The notes: a model not told the origin generated them from the sequence alone. A DNA stretch of 64,000 nucleotides from a bacterium (GCA_017538365.1 JAFYIZ010000047.1:1-64000), one strand, 5' to 3'; shown: positions 36,369-45,980, counted from the first letter of the stretch. Numbers and translations are program-made.

Positions 36369-39300
36369 TTGAAAAGTCTGAAAGTTTTGTTCTCATTGTT
36401 TGTTGTTTTTATGACTTTTTCCGTTTTTGCAGGAACTGCATCGGTATTTCCGATGGCTGCGATAGAAGGCGACCGTCTTGCAGCTGACGATATCGATCTT
36501 TCGATTGAAGAGGTTATTGATGACGTAAAAGGGGCTGATGCAGCCATGTTTACTGATTCTCTCGGAACGAAAGCGAAAAAGGAACTTGCAAAATGCGGCG
36601 AAAATTTGGGCTGCCAGAAGAAATTCATATCCAAGGCAAAGAAAAAATCCGATTTTTACATTTTTTCCAAAATGAAATTCGTCAAAAAGAGCGGAAAAAC
36701 GATAATTGAAACTTACCTTGTAGACAACGAAGGCGGAAACCTTGGAAAAGAGAAGGTAAATTTTGATAAAGGCGCTTCCACTGAAAAAATCGCTTCGAAA
36801 CTTGTAAAAGTCTGGAGCAAGATGCTTGCATCAAATTCTGTTGCGAAAAGTAAACCTGAAGAGGAAGAAGAAGAGGATGAAGAACCTGTAAGACCTGCGA
36901 AAAAGTCTTACGGAAAAAATACTGATTCTGCGATAAAAGAGGCTCTTGAAGCTTATGCATCAGGTGATCTCAAAGCTGCCGACAAAGCTCTCGAAGGTGC
37001 TGCCGAAAGAGATGTTAAAGCTAAAGAACTCAAAAAGAACATTGCCGAAATAGCAAGGTTCGTTCAGAAGGCAAATGCATCAATCAAAGCTAAAAACTAC
37101 GATGAGGCGATTCCTATAATCGCAAAGGCTGAGAATCTTGATGAAGCGATTCTCGAAATGGGCGCAAGTTCGAGATACCGCGTTTACAAGAAAGATTCCG
37201 TTGAAAGAGTTGTATATTCCGATCCGAGCGAAAAGGATATCCGCATGGTTGACACGATCCATTCGAGATTCGAAAAACAGCGCGAAAAACTCAGAAAGGA
37301 AAAAGCTAAAACTGTTTCGGAAACAGACACCTGGCTCAACACGAGAATTCTTGAGAGAGAAGCCAAAGTCAAAAAATACGATGAAGATTCGAAGACTGCC
37401 AAACAGCAGAAAGACACTGAATACAAAGAACTTTCGGAAAGAATCAAAGCGATGAAGTATCAGTGGGAGAAGGACGACAGCGAACTCGAGCAGAAAATCG
37501 TTGAACTTGAAAACAAGCTTACTCTTTTCGAGCAGAGAGAAAAAGGTGTCACGAAAGGTTCGAACGCTCTTTCGGCTCAGTATGAAAAGGAAATGGCGAA
37601 AGAGATGGCAGATACCGACAAAAAATACGGTGATATCCTTAAAAAGATGAAAGATGAAAAGGAAGCCCGCTACAAAAAGCAGGACGACGAAATCGAGGCC
37701 GGCAATAAAAAGACCGAAGCTGCTATTCTTGCTCTTGAAGCAAAGAAAAAAGCAAACAGCGACAAAATCTCCGAACTTGACAAGAAAATGACTGCAGAAC
37801 AGGAAAAGTTCGATGATAACGAAAAGCAGATCATGGCCAAGAACGAAGAAATCAAAATGAAAAACGAGGACGAGGACAGAAAATACAAAGTCGAAGTCGA
37901 AAAAGAGTATCAGGCTAAGTTCGACGACCTCAACAAAAAACTTCAGGATTACGATGCTCAGGAATCGGAAGAGCGCGAAAAACTTAAAAAATACGACGCT
38001 GCTACTGAAGAATACATGTTCAAAAACGCAGAAGTAATGCAGAAGTATCAGGAAGAGATCGAAAAAGAGCGTGCTACGGTCGAAGCTGAATGTGCAAAGA
38101 ATAAGGAGTCGGCTTCCGCAGATGCTGAGAAAGCTTACACCGAAGAACTTGAAAAGCTTAACAAGGAAAAGGCTGACATTGAGGCCAAGATCGCTGAAAA
38201 AGAGACTCCGGCTCTCAAAAAACAACTTGCCGCAGCTGAAAAGAAAATTTCGAAACACGAAGGCGGAAAAGATGCTTTTGTCGCTAAGAAAATGGCGGCT
38301 GTCGAGCAGGAATGCGAAAACAAGAGCATGGCAGTAGACATGAAACTTGCTCAGAAGAGCGACGAACTTAACAAGGACAACACGAAATATCAGAAGAACC
38401 AGCAGGCTGAAAAGAAAAAAGCCGAGGCAAATTTCAAAGCTTTCCAGCAGAGAAAAGATGCTTTCAGAAAGAATATCGACAGTCAGATTTCCGCTGCACA
38501 GAAAGAAAGAGACCGTAAACTTGAAGCACGCGAAAAAGAGAGAAGCAAACAGTCCGAAACATGGAACAAAGAGGCTGCAGCAAGACAGAAAGATCTTGAA
38601 AACAAGCAGAGATCAGACAAAAACGCGAAAGAACGTCTTGTTAAGGAAAACGAAGGCATTGATGCAAATATCGCTATAACAAATGCAAAATGGGCTGACA
38701 AGAGCGACGATATCAAGGTCAAAAACCAGACTGAAAACCAGAAATATGAGAAGACCTGGCAGGAAAAATACGACAAGACCGATGCTGAGTACAAAGAAAA
38801 GAAAGAAGCTATAGAAAACAAATACGCTCAGAAACAGGTTGCCGACAAAGACGCTCAGAAAGCTCAGAAAGAAAAATGGGAAGAGGAAGTTCAGAAACTG
38901 AACGAAGAGAAGCAGAGAAGAAAAGACGAGAGACAGGCTATTCTTGCGGCTGAGCAGGAAAAATGGAAAGAGAAGACTGCAAAATGGGAAGAGGAAGAGG
39001 CTCAGAGAAAGGAAGAGAAGGCTCAGTTCTCGAAAGATCTGAAAAAACTTGCTGCTGAAGACAAGAAAGATGCTCAGGCTAAAAAGAAAGAAGCCGATCA
39101 GAAATATGAAGAAGGTATGAAAGAGATCGACGAAAAAGAACTTGAGCAGGTTCGTGCTAAATTCAAAGAGGAATACAAAGTTGCTAAGTCGAGAGAAGTT
39201 GTTGACGTAAAAGGTTCTGAAGATATCTATAAACTTAAGGCGGATGCTTTTGCGAAGAGCGGTCTTTCAAAACTCAACGAAAAGGATCTTATCGGTGCAA

Positions 39301-39527
39301 GAAGAGCGTTCGCTGAGGCTCTCAGAATCGACAGAAACAACCAGATCGCGCTCAACGGCATGAATTCGATCAACGTTACGGCTAAATCGATGTACTGGGA
39401 AGCTTACGGAAAGAGAGAGACCGACAAAGCTAAGGCTAAAGAAATCTTCACGCTTCTCATCAAGACTTTGATGCCTTCAAACGAATTCTTCCTTAAGGCA
39501 AAAACCGCTCTCGAAGAGCTTGAATAA
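36369..39527 (+). CDS. Exported giant coiled-coil protein with TolB-N-like domain and TPR end
   Basis: 1,052 residues. Start taken as TTG 36369, five bases after GGAGG; the TTG at 36357 overlaps that ribosome site. The choice gives a clean signal peptide (KSLKVLFSLFVVFMTFSVFA). Residues 22-160 resemble the N-terminal domain of the ankyrin protein at 14662-17541, with a Cys pair CGENLGC and a SDFYIFSKMKFVKKSGKTII strand pair. An acidic spacer EEEEEEDEE follows. About 300-930 is almost unbroken Lys/Glu/Gln/Ala heptads, long enough for a rod of roughly 90 nm. The end has TPR-like helices (AKSGLSKLNEKDLIGARRAF). A periplasmic or surface rod; role unknown. Confidence 0.82.
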   Translation: MKSLKVLFSLFVVFMTFSVFAGTASVFPMAAIEGDRLAADDIDLSIEEVIDDVKGADAAMFTDSLGTKAKKELAKCGENLGCQKKFISKAKKKSDFYIFSKMKFVKKSGKTIIETYLVDNEGGNLGKEKVNFDKGASTEKIASKLVKVWSKMLASNSVAKSKPEEEEEEDEEPVRPAKKSYGKNTDSAIKEALEAYASGDLKAADKALEGAAERDVKAKELKKNIAEIARFVQKANASIKAKNYDEAIPIIAKAENLDEAILEMGASSRYRVYKKDSVERVVYSDPSEKDIRMVDTIHSRFEKQREKLRKEKAKTVSETDTWLNTRILEREAKVKKYDEDSKTAKQQKDTEYKELSERIKAMKYQWEKDDSELEQKIVELENKLTLFEQREKGVTKGSNALSAQYEKEMAKEMADTDKKYGDILKKMKDEKEARYKKQDDEIEAGNKKTEAAILALEAKKKANSDKISELDKKMTAEQEKFDDNEKQIMAKNEEIKMKNEDEDRKYKVEVEKEYQAKFDDLNKKLQDYDAQESEEREKLKKYDAATEEYMFKNAEVMQKYQEEIEKERATVEAECAKNKESASADAEKAYTEELEKLNKEKADIEAKIAEKETPALKKQLAAAEKKISKHEGGKDAFVAKKMAAVEQECENKSMAVDMKLAQKSDELNKDNTKYQKNQQAEKKKAEANFKAFQQRKDAFRKNIDSQISAAQKERDRKLEAREKERSKQSETWNKEAAARQKDLENKQRSDKNAKERLVKENEGIDANIAITNAKWADKSDDIKVKNQTENQKYEKTWQEKYDKTDAEYKEKKEAIENKYAQKQVADKDAQKAQKEKWEEEVQKLNEEKQRRKDERQAILAAEQEKWKEKTAKWEEEEAQRKEEKAQFSKDLKKLAAEDKKDAQAKKKEADQKYEEGMKEIDEKELEQVRAKFKEEYKVAKSREVVDVKGSEDIYKLKADAFAKSGLSKLNEKDLIGARRAFAEALRIDRNNQIALNGMNSINVTAKSMYWEAYGKRETDKAKAKEIFTLLIKTLMPSNEFFLKAKTALEELE

Positions 39528-39539
39528 AAGAGGTGTGAA

Positions 39540-39962
39540 ATGCAGAACACAGTAGCTCCTGTAATAATCAAAGGGCAGTACAAAGGCGGGCTTCGCAATG
39601 AAATGACCCACCTTAAATCGAACAACACCATTATGACTGATGCTCCGACCGACAACCACGGCAAAGGTGAAGCTTTTTCACCGACTGACCTCGTCTGCGG
39701 AGCACTTGCTGCGTGCATGATGACGATCATGGGAATTACCGCGCAGACTCACGAATTCGATATCGACGGAACTACTTACGAAATCAAAAAGACGATGGCT
39801 ACTGATCCGCGCCGCATCGGACAGATCGACATCACAGTCAACTTTCCGAAGCACGATTATACCGACAAACAGAAGGCTATGCTTAAGGCTGCAGCAGACA
39901 CCTGCCCGGTAGCAAAGACGCTCGGCTCTGAAGTCGTTATAAATCTTACCTTGAATTTCTAA
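39540..39962 (+). CDS. OsmC/Ohr family peroxiredoxin-like protein
   Basis: 140 residues. Redox cysteines C59 in LVCGALAACMM and C122 in ADTCPVAKTL are both present, with SPTDLVCGALAAC as the family motif. Members reduce organic or fatty-acid peroxides. The gene starts 12 bp after the coiled-coil stop (GAGGTG before the ATG), so it may be co-transcribed. OsmC rather than Ohr by its second-half pattern, not certain. Confidence 0.92.
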   Translation: MQNTVAPVIIKGQYKGGLRNEMTHLKSNNTIMTDAPTDNHGKGEAFSPTDLVCGALAACMMTIMGITAQTHEFDIDGTTYEIKKTMATDPRRIGQIDITVNFPKHDYTDKQKAMLKAAADTCPVAKTLGSEVVINLTLNF

Positions 39963-40030
39963 TAATTTTCTTAAAATCAACATAGGTCAACTGTCAGTTC
40001 AGATAATCCGCCAACACTCAGCCAAAAAGC

Positions 40031-40086
40031 CGTCATTCTGAGTGCAACGAAGAATCCATGGATCTTTCGTGATGCTCAAGATGACG
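40031..40086. repeat. Diverged inverted copy of the dispersed repeat
   Basis: CGTCATTCTGAGTGCAACGA to GCTCAAGATGACG. Read on the minus strand this matches the order of elements in the 59 bp core at 4258 and 4792 (CATCTTGA ... GAAAGATC ... GATTCTTCG ... CTCAGAATGACG). It lies between the convergent OsmC and tdk genes. Its ends CGTCATTCTGAG / CTCAAGATGACG can pair imperfectly, so transcripts from both sides would fold here. Confidence 0.6.
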
Positions 40087-40116
40087 TATAATCGTGTTGA
40101 AATAAGAACTGGAAAG

Positions 40117-40704
40117 TTATTCTTGTTTGTTGCCGAGATTTCCTTCAGCCCAGTGTTTGCGGCAGAGTGCGACGTAGCTTTCATTGCCGCCGAGCATGAC
40201 CTGTTCGCCCTCTTTGACCACTTTGCCGTCAACGACTCTGGCGTTCATGATCGCTTTTTTTGAGCACCAGCAGACGGTTTTGATCTCTTCGATCGTGTCT
40301 GCCATGGCAAGAAGGCGTTCGCTTCCGGGGAAAAGATTGCCTGCAAAATCGGCGCGCAGACCATAAGCGATGACCGGAATATTGAGTTCATCGACTACGC
40401 GGCATAGCTGCATGACCTGTTTTGCTGTGAGAAACTGCGCTTCGTCTATTATCACGCAGTCGATTTTTGTTGAGTCGTTCATTATGCTGACAGTTTCAAA
40501 TGCATCGTCGTTTGGGCTTAAAATATATGCCTTTTTTGCGAGACCGACTCTGCTTTTTACGATGTCAATGCCGTCGCGCGTGTCAATTGAAGGCTTGAAA
40601 ATGACGGCGTTCTGATTTCTTTCGAAGTAGTTGTATTCGACCATGAGGGCGTTTGAAGTTTTGCTTGCCCCCATTGCACCGTATCTGAAGTAAAGTTTAG
40701 CCAT
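40117..40704 (-). CDS. tdk: Thymidine kinase (type II)
   Basis: 195 residues. P-loop GAMGASKTSNAL (residues 9-20), Walker B/catalytic base VIIDEAQFL with E88, the zinc ribbon start TVCWCSKKA and a second half C..H near the end (ALCRKHW). The GAMxxSKT form of the P-loop occurs in one branch of bacterial TKs. It salvages thymidine to dTMP; deoC in the same window works in deoxynucleoside breakdown. Confidence 0.95.
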   Translation of the reverse strand: MAKLYFRYGAMGASKTSNALMVEYNYFERNQNAVIFKPSIDTRDGIDIVKSRVGLAKKAYILSPNDDAFETVSIMNDSTKIDCVIIDEAQFLTAKQVMQLCRVVDELNIPVIAYGLRADFAGNLFPGSERLLAMADTIEEIKTVCWCSKKAIMNARVVDGKVVKEGEQVMLGGNESYVALCRKHWAEGNLGNKQE

Positions 40705-40719
40705 AGATCAGCCTTTTGA

Positions 40720-41472
40720 TCAGTCGATAGTGTTCCATTCCAAAGGTTCGAGTTTATAGCATTTACCGTTTTCGACTTCTATGTAGACGCCGTTTTCCTC
40801 ATCAATCAGGAGTTCGTAAAAAACGATGGCTGTCGTATCGATTTTCAATTTCATGTAGTCGTCTGCATCGACATCTTCAATGTGGATTGAACCGCTTTTT
40901 GCGATGTAATTCTTTTTAAACCACCACATACTTGCATCAAAGTCATTGTATAGGAAAACAAGGGTGCCGTTTTCAGCATTCGGATCGAGATTTTCCAGAG
41001 AAATAGTTTCGCCTTTGAGTTCGGTGACGTTTTTGGAGAACTTTGCCTCGATGAAAAACAGAGGCGGCGTCTCATCTTCATAAGTTTCCGAATCATAAAG
41101 CCAGATATCGATTTCATTGTCGTCCATCTTGCGGACATCTTTCGATTTGTAAACAATTGTTTCGCAGTTGCTGTCGTCTATAACATCGTTGTTACCGGTG
41201 TCGGTGTTGTCCGTATCATCTGTAGTATCGCCTGTATCGGTTACTTCCTCATCATTAGTCGTATCGCTGTCATCAGGCAGACCTGGCGTGTTGTTTTCTT
41301 CATCGTTTGAGGAATCGGTGTCGGTTTTCTCTTCATCTGTTGCTGAATCGCCGGTGTCGCTGTCGGAATCGGTAACGGTGTCGCCTGTGTCGGTTTCGTC
41401 ATTACTGTCGCCGCAGGAAACAAAAATCATCATTGACAAAACCAAAAGTGAAATTTCGAAAAACTTTTTCAT
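40720..41472 (-). CDS. Acidic-linker lipoprotein of unknown function
   Basis: 250 residues, lipobox IFVSC (C20), GGGAGG before the ATG. Residues 22-115 are an Asp/Thr/Glu/Ser spacer (DTGDTVTDSDSDTGDSATDE). A beta-rich domain of about 130 residues follows (IDIWLYDSETYEDE, MWWFKKNYIAKSGSIHIEDV) and ends YIEVENGKCYKLEPLEW. No family recognised. It lies 15 bp upstream of tdk on the same strand, so tdk may depend on its promoter. Confidence 0.7.
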   Translation of the reverse strand: MKKFFEISLLVLSMMIFVSCGDSNDETDTGDTVTDSDSDTGDSATDEEKTDTDSSNDEENNTPGLPDDSDTTNDEEVTDTGDTTDDTDNTDTGNNDVIDDSNCETIVYKSKDVRKMDDNEIDIWLYDSETYEDETPPLFFIEAKFSKNVTELKGETISLENLDPNAENGTLVFLYNDFDASMWWFKKNYIAKSGSIHIEDVDADDYMKLKIDTTAIVFYELLIDEENGVYIEVENGKCYKLEPLEWNTID

Positions 41473-41599
41473 AAGAGCCTCCCAAAAAAATTGAACAAAT
41501 AAAACCGCCCCATTATACGGATATTGCGAAAAAAAACCAGATTGAGGGAGTTTCCGTTATTTTGCTTGAAAAAAACGATAAAAATGTAAGTTTTTCGGA

Positions 41600-41627
41600 T
41601 TGACAAATGCAAAGTCGAAATTATATT
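41600..41627 (+). promoter_or_regulatory. Predicted promoter of the nifS-nifU-spoIID operon
   Basis: TTGACA (41600-41605), 16 bp, TATATT (41622-41627), about 40 bp before the nifS ATG. No Rrf2/IscR-like gene or obvious palindrome is seen beside it. Confidence 0.6.
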
Positions 41628-41665
41628 AGCGCCGGTGAATTTATTGTTTTTTAGGAGTTTTTAAA

Positions 41666-42856
41666 ATGACACACAGAATATACTTCGACAACAGCGCAAC
41701 AACGCCGGTCAGACGTGAAGTCGTCGATGCGATCATGCCGTTTCTTACGGAACTCGGCGGCAATCCTTCAAGCAGACACTATGAAGGCAGAATCGTCAGG
41801 ACTGCAGTGGAAGAGGCAAGGGCTAAAGTTGCTGCTGCCATCAATGCAGATCCGTCTGAGATCTACTTCAATTCATGTGCAAGCGAAGGCAACAACACCG
41901 TTCTTCGCGGCTACATGATGGGACTTGGCAAAAACGCGGCGAAAAACCACATCATCACGACTGCGGTTGAGCATCCGAGCATTTTCAACACCGCTGCGGC
42001 ACTTGAAAAAGAGGGCTTCGAGGTTACTTATCTTCCCGTTGACGAGAAGGGAAACCTCAATCTTGACGATCTCCGCAAAGCGATAAAGGAAAACACCGGC
42101 CTTATTTCGACTATGTTTGTAAACAACGAGATCGGAAATATCTATCCGGTCGAAGAAATCGGAAAAATTGCCCATGAGCACAACATTCTTTTCCATGTCG
42201 ACGCGGTTCAGGCTGTCGGCAAAATCCATGTCGACGTCAAAAAAATCGGCTGTGACTTTCTGACGGTTTCAGCGCATAAATTCTACGGTCTCAAAGGTGT
42301 CGGCGCACTTTTTGTAAAACGCGGAAGAGTGCTCAAAAACCTTCTTACCGGCGGTCATCAGGAAAAGGGAAAACGCCCGGGAACGGAAAATGTTGTCGGC
42401 ATAATCGGCATGGGAAAGGCGATAGAACTTGCTGTTGCAGAACTTGACGACGAAGCAAAAAGAGTTGCGGCTTTAAGAGACCGCCTCGAAAAGCGGGTTC
42501 TTGAAGAAATTCCTTTCACGAGAGTTGTCGGAGATCCTTCACACAGAGTTCCTACCCTTTCAAACATTTCGTTCAGATTTGTTGAAGGCGAGGGGATTCT
42601 GCTCAAACTCGACACCGAAGGAATCGCGGTTTCAACCGGTTCGGCGTGTTCTTCGAGCGACCTCAAGGCAAGCCACGTCATCACCGCTATGCACGGAGAC
42701 CCGGAAGAGGCTCATTCGAGCATCCGTTTTTCGCTTGGAAAATATTCGACAATTGAAGATGTTGACTACACTGTCGAAACTTTGAAAAATACAATTTCGC
42801 TGCTTCGCAGTTTTTCACCGATTTACGATGAATTCGTTAACAAAAACAAACACTAA
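41666..42856 (+). CDS. nifS: Cysteine desulfurase, NifS/IscS type
   Basis: 396 residues, PLP-dependent class V aminotransferase fold. PLP lysine K205 in VSAHKFYGLKG, persulfide cysteine C328 in STGSACSSSDLKASHV, N-terminal IYFDNSATTPV. It takes sulfur from cysteine for iron-sulfur cluster assembly. The next gene, 14 bp downstream, is a NifU-type scaffold, which supports the role. No nitrogenase genes are near, so this is general cluster assembly; the name nifS is by sequence type only. Confidence 0.95.
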   Translation: MTHRIYFDNSATTPVRREVVDAIMPFLTELGGNPSSRHYEGRIVRTAVEEARAKVAAAINADPSEIYFNSCASEGNNTVLRGYMMGLGKNAAKNHIITTAVEHPSIFNTAAALEKEGFEVTYLPVDEKGNLNLDDLRKAIKENTGLISTMFVNNEIGNIYPVEEIGKIAHEHNILFHVDAVQAVGKIHVDVKKIGCDFLTVSAHKFYGLKGVGALFVKRGRVLKNLLTGGHQEKGKRPGTENVVGIIGMGKAIELAVAELDDEAKRVAALRDRLEKRVLEEIPFTRVVGDPSHRVPTLSNISFRFVEGEGILLKLDTEGIAVSTGSACSSSDLKASHVITAMHGDPEEAHSSIRFSLGKYSTIEDVDYTVETLKNTISLLRSFSPIYDEFVNKNKH

Positions 42857-42870
42857 GATAGGAGAAAATC

Positions 42871-43251
42871 ATGAATTACACAGAAAAAGTTATGGATCAT
42901 TTCCTTCATCCGCGCAATGTCGGCAAAATCGAAAATCCCAATGCTGTTGCCGAGGTCGGAAACGCTCAGTGCGGCGATATCATCAAACTCTTTTTGCGCA
43001 TCAATCCTGAAGGTATAATCGAAGACATTTCTTTCGAAACTTTCGGCTGCGGCGCTGCGATCGCGACTTCTTCAATGACGACCGAAATGGTCAAGGGAAA
43101 GCACATCGACGAAGCTCTTCTCGTTACAAGAGACGTCGTTGCAGAAGAGTTGGGCGGTCTTCCCGCAAGCAAAATGCACTGCTCGAACCTTGCTTCGGAA
43201 GCTCTGCACAAAGCAATCAACGAATACAAGGCGAAGTACAATCTCAAATAG
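42871..43251 (+). CDS. nifU: Iron-sulfur cluster scaffold, NifU/IscU N-terminal type
   Basis: 126 residues, a single IscU-like domain. The three cluster cysteines are C34 (NAQCGD), C60 (FGCGAAIA) and C104 (KMHCSN). It has MNYTEKVMDHFLHPRNVG at the start but lacks the ferredoxin and Nfu domains of full NifU. It builds clusters with sulfur from the upstream desulfurase. AGGAG before the ATG. Confidence 0.95.
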   Translation: MNYTEKVMDHFLHPRNVGKIENPNAVAEVGNAQCGDIIKLFLRINPEGIIEDISFETFGCGAAIATSSMTTEMVKGKHIDEALLVTRDVVAEELGGLPASKMHCSNLASEALHKAINEYKAKYNLK

Positions 43252-43263
43252 CAAAAGTTCTTT

Positions 43264-44388
43264 ATGGATCTTTTGAAAAAAATCTCTTTTTTATTTGTTT
43301 TTTTCACATTTGTTTTTCCTCTTTACGCTTTTGATGTCGACGAACTTCTTGACGGTGACGGTCTGTCGAGCGGTTTTACCCATTTTTTAAGAATCGGGAT
43401 AAAAACCGACGTCGTGTCATTTTCACTCGAAGGTGATGCCGGAATTTTTGATAAAAAGGAACGTGCCGTAGGAGAAATTCAGGGGCATGTGACTGTTTCG
43501 GCACTGCAGGGCGGAATAAAGGTCGGCAGCAAAGTTTTCAATGAGAATATGCTGAAATTCACTTCGGAACTCATTCCGCTCAAATTCGAAGGGAGAATGT
43601 TCAGAGGCGAGATCGAAGTCCACCTTAAAAACTCAAAACTTATCGTTGTCAACAAGCTCGATATCGAAGATTACGTCAAAGGAGTAATCAACAAAGAGGC
43701 GATTCCGTCATGGCCGGTTGAAGCGAAGAAAACGCAGGCGGTTTTAGCGAGAACTTTCGCGGTTTATCAGAAAATGTTCAACCCGAGAAGCGAATTTTTT
43801 GACCTCGCGCCGACAGTTTTAGATCAGGTCTATGACGGACTCGGAAAAGAGGATGTCACTTCGGTCGAAGCGGTCAATGCGACAAGAGGCGAGGTTATAA
43901 CTCTTGGCAACGATCCTGCAAAAATTTACTTCCATTCGACCTGCGGAGGAACGATTTCGAGTTCGGCTGAAATCTGGAAAAAAGATGAACCGCATTTGCA
44001 GGAGTTGCATTGTCCTTACTGCACAAAGTCGTCGCTTTACCGCTGGAAAAGAAACCTCAAAGCAACCGATATCGCAAAAAAATTGGGTGTGAAATCGGTG
44101 AAGTCGATTTCAACCGTGCGCGGAAAAACGAGAGTCGATTCGGTAGTCGTTGACGGTAAAAAAATTCCGGTCAACAAATTCCGTGAGCTTGTCGGTTTTT
44201 CGGTAATCTGGTCGAACGATTTCACGGTCGCCAAAAGCGGCGCGAACTTCGTTTTTTCAGGCAAAGGCGCCGGACACGGAGTAGGAGTCTGCCAGTGGGG
44301 CATGGCGGGAATGGCTGCTCAGGGGAAAAATCACTACGAAATCCTGAAATTCTATCTCAAAGGAATTGAAATCAGAAAAATGTATTAG
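43264..44388 (+). CDS. SpoIID/LytB-domain exported protein
   Basis: 374 residues. Signal peptide about 1-22 (FLFVFFTFVFPLYAF). The SpoIID core shows NKLDIEDYVKGVINKEAIPSWPVEAKKTQAVLARTFA, YDGLG, the conserved STCGG (HSTCGGTISSSAEIW) and the closing GAGHGVGVCQWGMAGMA. SpoIID-type enzymes are lytic transglycosylases on denuded glycan; outside spore formers they act in cell-wall remodelling. The gene starts 12 bp after nifU without a clear ribosome site, so it may depend on read-through translation. Confidence 0.92.
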   Translation: MDLLKKISFLFVFFTFVFPLYAFDVDELLDGDGLSSGFTHFLRIGIKTDVVSFSLEGDAGIFDKKERAVGEIQGHVTVSALQGGIKVGSKVFNENMLKFTSELIPLKFEGRMFRGEIEVHLKNSKLIVVNKLDIEDYVKGVINKEAIPSWPVEAKKTQAVLARTFAVYQKMFNPRSEFFDLAPTVLDQVYDGLGKEDVTSVEAVNATRGEVITLGNDPAKIYFHSTCGGTISSSAEIWKKDEPHLQELHCPYCTKSSLYRWKRNLKATDIAKKLGVKSVKSISTVRGKTRVDSVVVDGKKIPVNKFRELVGFSVIWSNDFTVAKSGANFVFSGKGAGHGVGVCQWGMAGMAAQGKNHYEILKFYLKGIEIRKMY

Positions 44389-44464
44389 CCGCCGTCTTGC
44401 CTTTTTTAAGCTTTCTCTTAAAATCGTCCGGTTTTTGATTTTTGTTAATCAGAGGGAGTTTCAA

Positions 44465-45919
44465 ATGAAAAAAGTTTTAACTATTTCAGTTTTTGCTGCT
44501 TGTCTCGTTTCGTTCGCTTCGTGCGGAAGCAGCGGTGAGGGCGGCGGTGAAAGTTTTTACGGTCCACAGTGCGGCAACGGCAAAATCGAATCCGGTGAAG
44601 TGTGTGACGGTGATGTAACCTGCGGTGAAGCGGGACATTTCTGGCCGGAAGGCAAAGCAACCTGCAATTCTGACTGTTCCGCTTACGATACCAGCAAATG
44701 TGTAGCTAGAGATCCTAGCGATAAATGCGGAAACGGACAGATTGACAGCGGCGAATCTTGTGAACAGGGCGACACGAAGCCGTGTTCAGAGCTTTCAGAC
44801 AACTTTACTCAGGGCGATGCAAAGTGCAAAAGAGACTGCCGCGGATGGAATCCGGAAGATTGTTCTAACGGCGGAAAGGTCAAACCGTGTTCTCTGATTC
44901 TTGAATGCGTACTGAAATGCGCCGATTCTTCCTGCGAAACTGCCTGCAAAGAGGCCGGAACAGATCAGGGTGCTGCTCTTTATGCAGATCTTGAAACATG
45001 TGCGGCTGCATGCGGCGGCGTTGCTGACGAAGATTGCCTCATAAAAACATGCTACAATGAATATTATGCATGCAATCCTAATAAAAAATGCGGAAACAAG
45101 GTGCTTGACGAAGGCGAATTGTGCGAAAAGAAAGATACCAAGCCCTGCCAGGAACTCAACACTGATAGTAAGCAGTATCAGCCGGTAAACGAAGCTGTCT
45201 GCAACTCTTCATGCACAGGTTGGGATACATTTTCCTGTGTTGATATCAATGCTCTCACCTGCTATCAGGTTTTCGAATGTGTTCAGGAGTGCAGCGATTC
45301 AGAGTGTGAAGCAGCCTGCATTTCAAAAACCTGGACAGAAGCAAAGAGTATATACGATACGATGATGGCTTGTCTCGACAAGAACTGTCCGGTAATCACC
45401 GACGAGTGCATGAACGAGTTCTGCAAATTCCAGACTGATTCATGTAAAACTCATCTGACCTGCGGAAACGGCATCGTTGATAAACAGTATGAAGTTTGTG
45501 ATACCAAAGATGAAAATGCAGGATTTATAGATTGCGGCGAAATAAAGGATGAAAAAGGCGAATCTATGTATGAAGCTGGAACCGGAACAGCTTTCTGCGG
45601 ACCAAAGTGCACCACATTTGAGACTGATTTGTGTTACAGATTCTGCAGCTGTGCTGAAGTTCAGAAGTGCATAGAGCAGGAGTGCGGCGGTTATCCGAAA
45701 AGCAACGCCGAAAATACCGATGAAAAGATTGCCTGCATGGAAACATGCGAAAGCTGGGGAACTTATGTAGGAAAAGGCGATACGGCAGGTTACCGTAGAT
45801 ATATGGAAGCTTGTTCCGACAGTAACGGAGCTTCAGCTTGGGATTCAGATACATGCCGTCAGCAGGTAAGTGCAGACTGCAGTGATACCGATACAAACGA
45901 TCCCAGATGTCCTTACTAA
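44465..45919 (+). CDS. Cys-rich lipoprotein with four CGNG (DUF4215-like) repeats
   Basis: 484 residues from ATG 44465 (GGGAG upstream); the in-frame ATG at 44366 lies inside spoIID. Lipobox SFASC (C20). Four copies of the CGNG.ID.GE.C module start near residues 36 (CGNGKIESGEVCD), 96 (CGNGQIDSGESCE), 211 (CGNKVLDEGELCE) and 334 (CGNGIVDKQYEVCD). Between them are Cys-rich helical segments of the type LECVLKC...C...C. These repeats are common in Myxococcota surface proteins. Its job is unknown. Confidence 0.8.
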   Translation: MKKVLTISVFAACLVSFASCGSSGEGGGESFYGPQCGNGKIESGEVCDGDVTCGEAGHFWPEGKATCNSDCSAYDTSKCVARDPSDKCGNGQIDSGESCEQGDTKPCSELSDNFTQGDAKCKRDCRGWNPEDCSNGGKVKPCSLILECVLKCADSSCETACKEAGTDQGAALYADLETCAAACGGVADEDCLIKTCYNEYYACNPNKKCGNKVLDEGELCEKKDTKPCQELNTDSKQYQPVNEAVCNSSCTGWDTFSCVDINALTCYQVFECVQECSDSECEAACISKTWTEAKSIYDTMMACLDKNCPVITDECMNEFCKFQTDSCKTHLTCGNGIVDKQYEVCDTKDENAGFIDCGEIKDEKGESMYEAGTGTAFCGPKCTTFETDLCYRFCSCAEVQKCIEQECGGYPKSNAENTDEKIACMETCESWGTYVGKGDTAGYRRYMEACSDSNGASAWDSDTCRQQVSADCSDTDTNDPRCPY

Positions 45920-45980
45920 AATAAAATCCAATATTTCTGAACTCAGTTCCCGCATTTGACAATTAACTTCTTTTTTAACC

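Noticed and set aside
37080-38258. 392-residue antisense frame in the coiled-coil gene
   Set aside because: It is the mirror of Lys/Glu-rich codons (Phe/Leu/Ser-rich product), lies wholly inside a well-supported gene and has no ribosome site.
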